Assembly: GCF_910592395.1 (NCBI RefSeq)
Contig: NC_088322.1
Location: 11,217,431 to 11,281,430, forward strand
DNA from: Lineus longissimus
Lineage: Eukaryota > Nemertea > Pilidiophora > Heteronemertea > Lineidae
Length of the DNA stretch: 64,000 nt
Direction of reading: 5' to 3'
Both the position numbers and the translations under genes were made by a program. The notes under the pieces are model-generated. The model did not search any database and had not been told where the DNA came from. It was given only the letters and a program-made list of their open reading frames with translations. Positions 36,710-49,154 of the stretch are shown piece by piece. How positions within the stretch are numbered: position 1 is the stretch's first letter; the number at the start of each line of letters is the position of its first letter.

Positions 36710-39700
36710 AACGTTCATTACAATGTCATTCTGAAACACATTAGATGTGATAATGCAATGTGGTGATGTTTTTATGGGTACATTGATCCTCGTTTTTGCC
36801 GCAGCGGGTTTGGTAAAGCAACTATATTACTGAAGCGAAAAAACGATACGAAATTAATAGGACAATTATTTGACTACGCCCGAGCTTACCTCCTGAAGGC
36901 CAAAAAGTAGTTTTTGGCACCAATAAGGACATCACCAGTGTGGGATTTGCGCTGAAGCTTGAGTCCAAAGTTGCGGATACGGATGTTAATGTATCAGCGG
37001 TTAGCCGGATGTATAGCCATCGTCGTATGTCCGATAAGTTCTATCTCGACCGGACAGCAAACCTATAATCTGATAAGATATAACATGACCACCATTTACT
37101 GTAGTTACTGGGACTTGTCGCCAGAATCAGCCATTAGTTAGAAGTGTTTTTCATCGTCCAACAGTTCACCCTTTTGTATCACGGGGATTAACCATCAATG
37201 TTCCATCGGAGGATCCCTATCATAGATCCATGGATGGAACCCATGGAACCCTTCGTATTACATTCTTCTTACCTCGACGAAGGTTTGCTAAACCTGCCAA
37301 TTGTTGGTAAAATGGGGGGAAAGTTGGTAAAAAAGACATGCTCATGTCATTTGAATGGTTGATAGTGGATTTTGACTGGATATATTTATATCATCACATC
37401 GCTACTTTTTATGATAATTATAGCAAGAAATGTTTTCAGAAAAAAAGCTCTATTCAAACTTAGAAGTCGCAAGACTATTTTTCACTCTACGGACATGATG
37501 GATGATCCATTTCACGGTTGTCTCTTTCTATTCCATTGTTCTATCAGTAAACCGCTACCTTGTTATTGCCAGCAAGTACATTTCGTATTCAAATGCTGTT
37601 GGACATGAGATCAAACTCAATGGAGTGCGACGTATCTGTCATGCACATGTCGATTCAGATTAAGTGAATGGAACGATGGCTTGAAAATTCGTCAGATTGC
37701 CCGATGACAAAGATGGTGAAATATTCAGTGATTTTACGGGAATGGAGAGTCTGATTGTTCGGGCGGTCTACCTTACGTATAGACCGAACCTGGTTATAAA
37801 CTTCTGATATACGTGTGGTTAGAATTCTGAGATAATCAGATTTAAACTGCCAACAACCATGTTTATTTTGCTTGTATCAGTGGAGTCAACAAACGAGATG
37901 AAAATCGGGTTCTGCTTGTGCGGGTTAAAAATCAATGAAGCAGCAATTGATATTGACATATTTGTTGTAAAATTTCGTTAAAACACGCCATCTAGACATC
38001 ACATGGATCGTTTGAAAATTGACTGGATCATAGTTTTTGAAGTTTGTCAGTTCAGCAAAACTTTATCGCATAATGAACCCTGCTTGAGTGAGCCCTGCGT
38101 CAGAAGTCTTTCGGGCGTATGATTTAAGATACACTGTCTGTTTGCTCTGGTGGCTCAGTGCAATATGAATAAACAATGAATCCGCGAGTAATAATTCAAT
38201 CCAAGAGTTCAAATGATGTTGTCTCATGGATCGAATTAACCAGCCAGTTCAAAATAAACCTAAAAAAGATTGCAAAAACATGAAAACCCTGAAAATGAAT
38301 TATCATGGGCGTTCCCACGGCAAAAAGCTTACGGTTTAAAGAATATTGGATCTTTGGGAAGGCGAACTTTACAAATTTGTTGAGATCCAAGAAGAAAAGA
38401 ACGTGTCAATTTTATTTAAATATACAAGAAAGACGTGCCGAGTGGAAAATGTCGTAAGGAAAAGTGCACTATAGGCCAATGTACACGAATATACGAACAT
38501 ACAAAAATCCATTTTGTAATCTTGGTTACTGAAATGAACAAATCACGAAATAAGATTGGATTCCAAAATGAGATTGATTAAAATTTTTTTTTTGAAAAAA
38601 TCGTCTACATACTAGATGTTTTCTACATTTGCTTCTGAAAGCGACTACAAAGAGAGAGTATCAATAAAAAGTGACACACTTAAAACCAGCTGGTGAGGTT
38701 TTAGATTTTTCTCAAATATGGTGCTTAATTCAAGTAACAACATCACCTGAGTTCATTCATTTTAAAACGCCTGGATATAGAACGAACCGCACTTTATTGT
38801 GTAAATGCGCTATGCACCAATATAGCCTCTACTCGTTTTGAATTCAGCGGTTATGGTTAGGCAACTACATGTATTTGATTATCTCACCAAAAACACTTGG
38901 GTGGAGGGAAAATGTTGGCCGAAACCTCGGCTCCGCCGGCCCGGTTTTGGTTTACATTTTTAGCGCCACCTCGCGGTTTTAATCAGGCAACCAATACCGA
39001 CAGTGAGGTATCGATTCTTTAATCCATGACCACCAAGTGAACAATGGCAATTTCGATAAAATGTGTGAAAAATGATTTACTCGGCTTGCATTACTGTGAG
39101 AATATGAAATCATTGAGTCTTCTCACTTATTTTCAACAACAACAAAAATATTTTCGGTTGCTCGAACATTTTCACAGATGTAGGCCTGTTATACATTTTA
39201 AAAAAAGAGAAATGTAGTTCTATTTCGTTTTATACAGTGTAATTGTAGCCCAAATTCTCATCCCCTTCTTATAAACCACGTCTGCTCGCTTAATGATGAT
39301 TTATCAGGTGCACCTCCCTGCGAGTGCCTTTCAGGGATATCCATCGCCAGATTACCAGATTACCCAAAAAAGATCGAATTTAAGCGCAGGCAGATTCTGA
39401 AGTGTATCATTTTTATTGATTCGCTCTGCAGAATAAGATTGAATTCTTATTTAGGAGTGGTAAAGAACCAAGGATTGAATTCCGGATTGTAAAGGAAAAT
39501 AGGTCCGTGACAAAGATAGTCGGATTCAATTCAAAATGGCAATGATGGCGCCGGGACTGTGGCGCAATAAATTTAATCGTATTGTGTCAATTTGAGTTGG
39601 AGTACGGTTGCGCCACCGGGAAATTGAATTAGTTGTCATGAATGATTGCTTTTCTCTCCAGCGCCTCCCCAGACGCCGCTGATATGGGTGATCGATGACT

Positions 39701-40830
39701 TAGATGTCAATTTCAAGAGTGTCTGATAAGTGTCAGATACATTAGAATGGAAGAACAGCAGATATGTATGATAAATATCCCGAAATTAGCCTAGGGTGTA
39801 GCATGAAACCTTAGAAGTCTGAATGGAGTTACATAAACAACCATAAATATCAAAATTCACAATAAGCGGTCGCGTCTACGGCAGCTGCTTCCATGTTCTT
39901 CTGCTGCGTATGTTAGCTGAATGAATATTTGGGGCTATGCGATGTTACACTCCAGACACAGTGGACCGGCCTCGTTCCTCACCATAAGGAGACCCAATTA
40001 GGATAACGCAATGACCTGCGCAGGGAGTTTATGCGATGTACGTATAATTTTAACAGTTAAACGTCGAATAGAACGAAGCCAATTCTACAGATTTTGTTCC
40101 CTTCTAGAATAAAATGAGTGTAATATCAGATGAAAATCAAAATAGAATATTATGAGACAATGTACACTTTTCTTTCGTATCTGCACTAGCTTGAAGGCTT
40201 GAAGTTAACACCTAATGTTGGTTTCAGCACATAACAATCAACGGAATACATGTACATTTGCTTTGACCGATTAAGATGGTGACAGTATCAAGTTCTTTCT
40301 CATTTCCAATCATATCTAATATATATGTTTAAAATTTATACCTGAAACAAATTGGTAAAAGTATTAACATTATCTAGCTAGGATGATGAAAAAACTAAAG
40401 GGTCAATATGCGTTGACTCTTCTACGGCCTCATCGAATTGACGGAAATGAACGGTATGAACGAAATTTGACGGAAAGTGATAAATCAGCTTAATCATCGC
40501 CATAAGTATTCCAGTTTAAGGGGTACCCGGTAGTAGCGGGAGATAATGCTGGACCAACGTTATATAGTTATAGCTCATGGGGCAGCTCTGGCATGCATCC
40601 AGAGAAACCATGCCATTTTCCCCGCTAGTCTTCTCTTAAGCCATGATTTTATCGTGTTCCATCGAATTCCGTTCCATTCCGTCAGTTCAGCGAGACACTT
40701 CTTTACCGATAACGATAATGTAGTAGTGGCTTAACATCCCACCCGTTTTTGTGCGACATGGTTGCCGTACTAAATAGCGTACCTCTCAGCAGTTCATTCA
40801 ATGTTCCGGTTCGATAAAAAAGTCAAATCA
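36710..40830. other. intergenic, repeats only
   Basis: No gene supported. Contains a hairpin MITE at 38876-39022 and, near 38461-38560, a stretch (CAATGTACACGAATA, then TGGTTACTGAAAT) related to the interior of the foldback element at 58256-58767. Confidence 0.5.
38876..39022. mobile_element. CACCAAAACC hairpin MITE, copy 2
   Basis: Same order of blocks as 17963-18100: CTCACCAAAAAC, GGGTGGAG, CGGTTTT, CAACCAATACCGACAGTGAGG and TATCGATTC. Confidence 0.6.
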
Positions 40831-41240
40831 CTTCGACGTCGATGATTTCCATACTTGGTATTGGGAAAGCAAACATTGTTTTAAACTTCGACGTCGATGA
40901 TTTCCATACTTTGTATTGGGAAAGCAAACATTGTTTTAAACTTCGACGTCGATGATTTCCATACTTGGTATTGGGAAAGCAAACATTGTTTTAAACTTCG
41001 ACGTCGATGATTTCCATACTTGGTATTGGGAAAGCAAACATTGTTTTAAACTTCGACGTCGATGATTTCCATACTTGGTATTGGGAAAGCAAACATTGTT
41101 TTAAACTTCGACGTCGATGATTTCCATACTTGGTATTGGGAAAGCAAACATTGTTTTAAACTTCGACGTCGATGATTTCCATACTTGGTATTGGGAAAGC
41201 AAACATTGTTTTAAACTTCGACGTCGATGATTTCCATACG
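40831..41240 (-). repeat. 55-bp tandem array derived from the GPCR tail-A stop region
   Basis: Units begin at 40831, 40886, 40941, 40996, 41051, 41106, 41161 and 41216, all 55 bp apart and almost identical (CTTCGACGTCGATGATTTCC, then ATACTTGGTATTGGGAAAGC). The unit at 41216 is interrupted by GCGCCATTGG and is the genuine end of the GPCR coding exon, including codons for MEIIDVEV. The array therefore looks like an expansion of coding end plus 3' UTR. Confidence 0.9.
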
Positions 41241-44200
41241 CGCCATTGGTATTGGGAAATGTCCATCAATTAACAACGACGCGTCCGTATTGCCTTGAGA
41301 ATCAGACTCGCCATTGGAAACCACTTTGCTGATGACATTATCGGTACGTCCATCGGCTACCCCGTTGTTCCGTTTTAGAATGCCCTTAACGTTTCGAGGT
41401 ATATTTCCATCTGAACGAGCAGGACATGCGCTGATAGCCGATGTGGTCGCGGCATTGTCTTCTGAGTCTGATTCCGAGTCACAATTCATGACATTAATAT
41501 CAATGCTCACTCCCTCACAATCCGTAAACGTCAAACATGGTTGGTCCGATCCCGACAGTGGCCGCACCTCGGTCAACTCCAAAATGTCCGTCGGCTGGTG
41601 CTTGTAAGCGCAACTGTTGTAGGTAGTATTTGACACGTTCGAACAATTCGGTTGTTGGTATTTGCGACGATGCCATGGTAGTAATCTCTTGATAGTGGTA
41701 AACGTGAATACTATATAAATATAAGGGTTGCAGCAGCTGTTGAGTGTGGTCAGTAAGGCGAATATCGCTAAGACGTCTCCTGAAACATACGATGGAAAGT
41801 CAATGTCATTAGTAAGGTATGCAAGACATGTACGTGTCAACTCAATCAACGCTCTAGTAAAACAATACATATTTCCCCGGCGTATCCGTCAAAACGTATT
41901 TATATCAAATTGTTCCAAACTGTACAGGCTTCACGTTCTTTGTAAAAACCTTTCGTTCACATTTGGATTATACTCATCTAAAAACACTTATGTTTTATCC
42001 AACTGAGAGTTTGCCATCTTGGAACAAAATCATGTTGATATTCATGTCAGCTCTTGCAAGCTACAGTGATCAAAGTTTGAAAACATAGCACAGCGATAGC
42101 TATTCCGAAAACGTACTGAATCAAAAACGTTTTAACATATATTATTTATCTCTTATTCCCGTCTTTAGTTTTATAGCTAATTTCGACCGTAAACATCATA
42201 TCATGACTGTGAGGTGCCGTTGATGACATTTTGTCGAGTCTGGCACCCTAAATAACCTAATTTTGATTGAATGGTAAATCGATTTTTTTAACGAGTTCGT
42301 CAACCAATATTTGCTTTCAGGTTCTTTCACGCGTTCTCTCGGAGACTCGCATAAGAAATCAATTTCGAGTGGGGAATGTCATTTCTCCTGATTTCTTGAG
42401 CATCATCTTCAGCAGTGAATTGTGTAGATTACCGTATGAGTTAGAAGCCTACGCCGTTCGTTATATAATTGACATTTGTAATTTGAAGATTTTCAAACAT
42501 TATTTAAGTACGAACAGGATATACATTTTGGCAGTGCCGTTTTGTAGACAGATATACAAATACTGTTAAGACTGAGTTTCAGCAAATTCGTATGCATAAT
42601 AACTGCACTACGGCATTGTGTATAACTGCATTTCTATTTTCCTGGACCACCAGTGATTACGACATACTCCTTACAAAAATAGGTTTTTGAGCTTTTGAAA
42701 TAAACTTTTTTCCCACGCTCAAAAGCCTTTAAAACGTTTTAATTTCACCAAAAAACTCCAGGCGCTGCCTGCTTGTGTTGGCTGAAACACTCGAAACACT
42801 TCGAAAGCGTAAAGAAGTTTTTTACGGGTGTACCCGCTCTTCTCCCTCATTGTTGATTGAATTCTCCGCGACGGAAAAGCATTGCTTGCTTTGAAACAAT
42901 TTCCGGCCCGCCAAATGTGCCAGTGGGGTATTAATTGCGCTAAAAAAGAAACAGTGCAGAATTCTTAAACATCCGGTTATTTCGCATGGCTCGAATAACG
43001 AAGCAATCAATAAGACATTAAGATATCTGATAGGATTGGTTGTAATAGGAGTAACCCAGTGGTGTTTGCTCTCTCAGTTTTACTCTAATGGATGCACATT
43101 GCCGCCTTGTAAAAAAAAACTCCAGAGAAATCCAGTGGGAACTCTGTCATGTCTACTGAGGCTAACATGAGATGATTGACTGAAAATCATTGATAGCTTT
43201 GTGCTGAAACAAAGCTCAACACAATTGGATTACCACTACAAAGGATTGATTAAAAAATGGGACAAAAGCAGAGAACGGTTTCGGCGGATACCTCAACTAC
43301 GGCCAAGGAAACATTTTAATTCAATTTTGATTCCTGCCGCCGCTTCTTTTTTTCCCTGTCAAGCTACACGATATCTTGCAAAACGATTCTATTAACTGTT
43401 GATATCGTCAGCGGCTGCGGAACTCCCCATGTACATTGACATGGGGTTGTCAAATGGCGACGTACCTCTGGAACACCATTCAGTATTTCAGGAGGTTGAA
43501 GGCTGACACTAATCTGATACACGACTAGCGGATTAATCCCAGGAGCTATTTCGCAGAAGGCTTTTCAGGAGGTTGAAGGCTGACACTAATCTGATACACG
43601 ACTAGCGGATTAATCCCAGGAGCTATCTCGCAGAAGGCTTTTCAGTGTTTTCATAACACTAAAAGCAATAGAGCAAGTGAAGGTCTATCTAATATTCATA
43701 TGGCCGATTTCCACGAAGCTTAATAAGCATTCCATAGAGCTATACCCTATACTATACTATACGCGAACAATAGTTCCCCATAGAGGTATACGGTATACTA
43801 CACTATACGTGAACAATGGCTTCACAAAGGGTGCATGACCATGAAACTATTGTTCGCGTATAGTATAGGGTATAGTTCTATGGAATAGGTGCCTGAGGTG
43901 TGCACGTGTGGCAGGGGCCGGGGTGAGGGAGGGGAGGTGCGTTTGGGAAAATTCCATGTGGTTATTTAACCTACACAAGCCAGATTCACTGACAATGGAC
44001 ACCCGAGTGGCCTGGCTACTCAGTGAAGAACTGCTTGACAGCCTGACCCTATCTTTGAACTGCCTGGACTCCTTTTTCCTCCAGCAGAAGAACCGTTTGA
44101 TTATCTTGTAGTTGAACACCACGTAGATGTAAGGGTTGCAGCAGCTATTCAGATGGGTCAACAGGGACGAAACAGTAAGGACTTCCGCTGAAACAACATC

Positions 44201-46518
44201 AAGACATGACAACACATGCACAATGACCTAATTAATCTGAGTTTCTCAGGAAACACAGTTATCCATAGATACTGAGCCAACGTATCTGTCATTCACGTTC
44301 TATCCCGGTACACTCATGTGATATAGAGGGTGACTCTCTTCGACAGCTTAGGTTTCCTCCTGCATACATTACAATCCCACAATATTGTTTACAGAGCTAT
44401 CAATTTCCTTGTTGACGCTCAGCTCTCGACTCATTTTTTATTAACAAGCGATGCTCTCGCTTTAGATAATAGAGGATGTTGTACGTGCTTGGAGACTAAT
44501 GGAACACCCGACAATTTGAATTATTAACCTCGCAACACATTGCTGATGTTGATGTTATCATACAACTATCGCTTTGATGATAAAAAAGGCTGTTAAATGA
44601 ATCCTTGATGTGGTCGTTTATGCGTTTGTGCTTTTACACCTGCTGCATGGAACAGGGTTGTGTAGGATTAGAGTGAGGTTGGGGAAAGTAAAAGGTCCTG
44701 AGACCGCAGGCTTGATGACATATACCAATTTTGTCATAATTGTTTGTAATTCATCACATGAGCCTGATTCTTTCGGTAAAGCTTACGTGTATGATAGTCT
44801 CTTTGCATTAGCAACGTGCACCAGACCAACAAAAGGAAGACAAGCTTAACTGATCACATTGTTAATATGCCCAACGCAATAGATTCATTTTTGGAATGTA
44901 ACAGCAACGACCATCAATAATAACAAAAAAACTAAAAAGGTAGAAAAACTCCTCAGCCGCCGATTTTATTTTTCTCAATTAACATGACATTATCGTGACC
45001 GAGGAAGGACCGCATTGCTGCAAGCTGTGCTCGAGCATTTGAGCAATTTTAGGCAGCGAAGCGTCTTCCTGTTAAAGAATTCTCTCTAAGCAAGAAACTG
45101 GGAAAGACTGTGTGTTTTTCGGCTACAGAGAAATGAAAATAAACGTTTAAATAGCTTGGATGTTTTATATCATTCACCGTCCCCAACACCAATCGAGGAA
45201 ATTATGGCAACTGGCTAAACCTCCTTTATGACACTCAAGAACTTCGGTTCCGGATATGTCGATGGTACGGTTCGCACATGACTGACCAATCAGCCAACAG
45301 AACAAGCAAAGGACGTTAATCATACATAATCAGGTGCGCAACGTCATTTGCTGGCTCTGTTAGTTGATTGGTCAGTTATGCGCAAACCGTACCATCGTCA
45401 CATCCGGGACCGAAGTTCTTAGGTGTAGTATTGGACACGACAAAAAAAATGTTAAGTAAGATTTGACTAAATCGGGTTTATATCTACCTACCTACACCTG
45501 GACGATATGGTAGTTCCACATCCAGCGACCACCAGACCATCATGATGGAATATGGTGTCCAGCAGACGATAAAGGCACAAACCACGATGAACGTCAGTGT
45601 CACAGTCTTCAGCATGGCACGGGAGAAGGCTCGCCCGGAATGGGTCCGCGGCATCACTGCAGCCTGTTTAGCTCCGTTGCCTGTGGTCGAATCACGCGCA
45701 ATCACCGAAATATGTCCACTGCCATATGTCGTGGAGCCAACACCATTTTCTTTCTTGTTGTTGTTTGTTTTCATTTTATAATGCACGTTTACCCATACCG
45801 TGTATGATATGCATCCATATGTGATCACGAGGACTATCAAAGGGATAAAGAAAGTAAAACCGATGTGGTAGAAAGTGTAGGCTAATACGGTCCACTCTGG
45901 CAAATTGTCCCAAGCATGGTTGCACTTCACCAAGTCGTAAACTTTATCGTATTGGGACGAAAACAAAAAGAACTGTGGCGATGCTAGGAGGAAGCTTATA
46001 CCCCATGCTAATGTCACTAGCATGTAAGTCCGTTTATTTGTCCACGAGTAGTTTTTCAAGGGGTAACATATTGCAATGAACCGGTCAATAGCACACATGA
46101 CTAAAATATACGAAGAGCCGTACACTGGAAATAGCTGCATGAAGCGAAGAAATTTACATAGGGGGTCACCGCCTACAGTCAGGAATCCATTGTATGCTAG
46201 GTCCTCCATCAATTGTTCTAATATGGTCCAGAACGCCACGAGCATATCAGCTATGCTTAGGTTCAGCATAAAGTGGTGTACACGAGCAAGCTTCTTCCAA
46301 CGTGGCAGAAGTACACATATGACGGCGCCATTCCCTATAACGGCGAAGATAAAGGCAATGGATTGGACAGCCAGTTCCACCTTAACCATAGTGTCGTCCC
46401 GATAGGGGGCAGTCGTTGTGTTGAATAAGTTTCCATTGGTGGTGTTGTAATTAGACGTTGGTGACCCCTCGGAAGGATTGTAGCCGCTATTGAGTTCCGT
46501 AGTACGGCTGCTCGCCAT
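41211..46518 (-). CDS. vasopressin/oxytocin-type GPCR, isoform with tail A
   Basis: Rhodopsin-class peptide receptor. Exon 1 46518-45498 codes residues 1-340: glycosylatable N-terminus (N25, N33), TM1-6, disulfide pair C121/C199, DRF at 145-147 (DRY variant), FIVCWTPY in TM6. Exon 2A 41779-41211 completes it: donor CCAG/gtgtag and acceptor tttcag/GAGAC, both phase 1, giving 529 aa. TM7 reads LNSCCNPYIYIVF, the NSCCNP form typical of vasopressin/oxytocin receptors, and the single intron between TM6 and TM7 matches the position in vertebrate members of that family. Tail A is long and acidic (SESDSED) and ends in -DVEV, a possible class II PDZ ligand. CCAP- or NPS-type receptors are the main alternative. 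Confidence 0.88.
42441..42674 (-). mobile_element. TTAA/CGTTCG MITE, single-unit copy in GPCR intron
   Basis: Begins AAGCCTACGCCGTTCGTTA and ends GATTACGACATACTCCTTA; has only one internal unit. Lies between the two alternative TM7 exons. Confidence 0.75.
43487..43640. repeat. 77-bp direct duplication
   Basis: TTCAGGAGGTTGAAGGCTGA starts at 43487 and again at 43564, and the following about 70 bp are nearly identical in both copies. Lies just 3' of exon 2B. Confidence 0.9.
43730..43886. repeat. inverted repeat overlapping the stop codon of exon 2B
   Basis: Left arm about 43730-43780 and right arm about 43838-43886 are inverted copies with ACGCGAACAATAGTT and TAGGGTATAG blocks. A third ACTATACGTGAACAATGG copy lies between. 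The right arm codes the end of tail B. Confidence 0.8.
43847..44187 (-). CDS. alternative 3'-terminal exon of the GPCR: second TM7 and tail B
   Basis: Acceptor tttcag/CGGAAG at 44187, phase 1, exactly compatible with the exon-1 donor at 45498. Reads a full second TM7 (LLTHLNSCCNPYIYVVF) and a different tail with a Ser cluster (SSSSSLSS) suited to GRK/arrestin regulation, stopping at 43847. Exon 1 plus this exon gives 453 aa. It lies between exon 1 and exon 2A, so use of 2A requires skipping it. The open frame, splice site and conserved NPxxY argue against a dead copy. The last 11 or so residues fall in an inverted repeat. Confidence 0.85.
44313..44432 (+). repeat. dispersed repeat, copy 2 (matches 7333-7492)
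   Basis: Same ordered blocks as copy 1, in the intron between GPCR exons 1 and 2B. Confidence 0.75.
45238..45420. mobile_element. foldback MITE next to GPCR exon 1 donor
   Basis: Ends AAGAACTTCGGTTCCGG and CCGGGACCGAAGTTCTT are inverted, and the arms continue for about 55 bp through ATGGTACGGTT. It lies 78 bp beyond the exon 1 donor at 45498. Confidence 0.8.
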
Positions 46519-48658
46519 TTTGAACTTTTTTCAAGTTCAATGCCGCTTTTATCATACGATGAAGATAAAACAACCCAGTTACAGTAACATCAGATGGATA
46601 TTCCACTACACAGAACCGAATGGTGTACGTTTACAATGACTTGTTTGCCAATGTTTTATCACGGTGAAAAACAAAGTATAAATCCAGCGAAAAAGATACT
46701 TCGGGTGACAAACTTGCCAGATTATTTAAGACAACAACTTGTCGGTCCGTGTCGATTGCAGCTGTTCAACGAGAAGGTCCTGGTCGCATCGTATCCATGC
46801 GTCGAGCAGTCACGTTCCGGATAGGACAATTCCACAATTCATTTCACCAACTGAGCTGCAAAGAAAACGAATATACTTTATCTAGTGTTTTCCAGGAAAT
46901 CACTATTTTCAATCATAGATGCTGCGCGGTTTCTTTCCTGTTGGCCAACTTTTCTTAGTTACAAATATTTTTTCTCATGTGCAGCGATTTAAAATCTATG
47001 CTTTGCGTCGAACGAAGAAATAAGCCATGCGGATAAATACATGCACAAGCATATGTTCATTCACTTTGATTGAGGGCCTGGCGAATAAAGATCATTATTG
47101 TCACAACATGTAAAACGCCGTTTCTTTTGAGGTATATATACTCACTTGCTTTGATGCGGTGCCTTCCTGCAACACAGGATGAGTGATGAGTGCTCTGATT
47201 CTCAAAGTACTGATCAACCCCAGGCAACAAAGGCTCCACTCAAATATAAGATCCTAGTGTCCAGCAGCGGAGCTGTTCTGCCGCAAATACCAAAAATGGC
47301 CTTGGGTACTCTAGAGTACTCTAAGGTATGACAAAGGAAGTCACACATCCGCTGACCCGAAAAGACTTGTACATAGCAACAGGTGAACGTTTTGGTCATG
47401 ATATTACATTATTTCTTCTTTACATTTAATACTTAAATTCCAAATATGCCCGTAGCTTCTAAAAAGTCTTAAAGAATGGATATCATCAGCGTTTAATCAA
47501 AACTGTATATTAAAAGTTTTTGGTTCGCCATCGCAGCTTGATTTCACAACCAAGGAGCTACATCGTAGTCAGCCGAGGCTGAACTGAATGAATCCGACAT
47601 TTACGTTACCTTGCCGAGCACTGCACCCAATGCATTTTGGCACGGTTGACATTCCAACTGTAGTCACATTTTATCCTGCTGAGCTAGCGGAAACTCGGGC
47701 TCTGCAGTTTTTTTCCAATCTAATGCCCGAACGTGAAGGTATTCCTATGAATAGCTGTTCGGAGGGTGGATCAACGATTCGAGTGTTAATTAATTTAACG
47801 ATGACAAGGCGATAACCACGTGCATTATGCTATTTTCGATTCGACTAATCACTGAGCGTACGTCAATGTATGTTGATTAGTGCTGCCAGGTGTCGTTAAA
47901 TGAGTTAATGTAACATGGGCGTGGCCCGTCCCCAAGGAGCTCTCAAGTATCATGTCAAAAAGCATTAAAAATTGACTCAATTTTCGTACCTTTTGTAGAC
48001 AGGCGGGACAGCTGGTCCGTCCCCGAAGGAGTTATCAAGTACCTTTCAAGACACCATTATCAGCCTAGCATGCAGTTGCATACGTACGTTTTGATTGTGT
48101 TTCATCCAAAGAACAAAATAATGCTCATCGAAACACCATCTTCATACTTCTTTAATGAAATATGGATTAAACGGATTCACGTTTCGCCGTTGGTTGGGTC
48201 TGTTAAGAAGGAAATATCAGATTCTCAGCAGTCGTCGCGCAGAAATCTGCAAAGGTAAATGATATTTTGTTTTTTTAAAAGCGAGGTAACAGTTGCAATA
48301 TGGATACATCATTCATTTGAGTGAAGGTAATTATCAGACTTTAAACAACAAAATAGAAAAGTAATGCGCTGTTGGTAGATTTTCTTGAAATATTATCATG
48401 TTACCTCAATTAAATATGATACTTTACCTCTCAGCATGATGTGAATAACATTTATACGATAAAAATATCACCAGTCCCAAAAGTTTTTTGGCTTTGAAAA
48501 TTTTTCAGAATTAGGAACTTATGATGAAAGTATTTCTAAGTCCAAATAGTTTTTTCACTTGTTTTTCTTCTCAAACAAAATACTCATTGAGAACTTTGCA
48601 TCAGCTCTGCAGTCTAAACAAGTCGGAAAAATTTCAAGAGTGGGCAACCGGTTACGTA
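46519..48658. other. intergenic, upstream of the vasopressin-type GPCR
   Basis: Presumed to hold the receptor promoter and 5' UTR. No recognisable gene, core promoter element or element boundary was seen. Confidence 0.4.
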
Positions 48659-49154
48659 AAGCTTGCAGCACACTGGACGCCAACTTCGGCGGCAAGGCGC
48701 GTCAGACTGAACGCGACTGAACGCCGCTCGACGCCAGAATTGGCGGCAGTGGATCGCGCTCATAGCACACCTACTCAGAATTGGCGTCCAGTAGCGTCTT
48801 TTCCGCCACTTCCAAGAATCGTGGGGGCTGCCATTTTGATATCATGTGACGTCAAGACGCAAGCTGATTGGCCAAAGCCTCGCCGTTGACGCTGGTTGAC
48901 GCCAACTCTGGCGGCGATCCGTAGCACACCTGGATTCTTCTTGCGTTCACTGGCGTTCAGACGCCGCTACAGGCGTCAAAAATCAAACATGCTAGATATC
49001 TGGCGGCAAGTGGCGGCAAGTGGCGGCAAGTGGCGGCAAGTGGCGTTTGCCTGACGCCGTCCGTAGCACACTACGGATTTTTCAGGCGTTCAGGACTCTT
49101 GCGGCAAAAAACGCGCCTTGCCGCCGGAGTTGGCGTCCAGTGTGCTGCAAGCTT
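48659..49154. mobile_element. GC-rich TIR element, copy 1
   Basis: Ends AAGCTTGCAGCACACTGGAC and its inverse at 49154. The interior is rich in GGCG/CGCC, with four tandem copies of TGGCGGCAAG near 49003-49042. A shorter relative is at 52285-52654. Confidence 0.8.

Noticed and set aside
36895-37000. Small minus-strand exon reading RIRNFGLKLQRKSHTGD
   Set aside because: Protein-like and with a GTAAG after it, but no acceptor, no neighbouring exons and a stop just upstream.
43847-44187. Alternative TM7 exon as a separate truncated receptor gene or pseudogene
   Set aside because: It lacks TM1-6 of its own, keeps an intact frame and NPxxY, and has an acceptor in the same phase as exon 2A; an alternative exon fits better.
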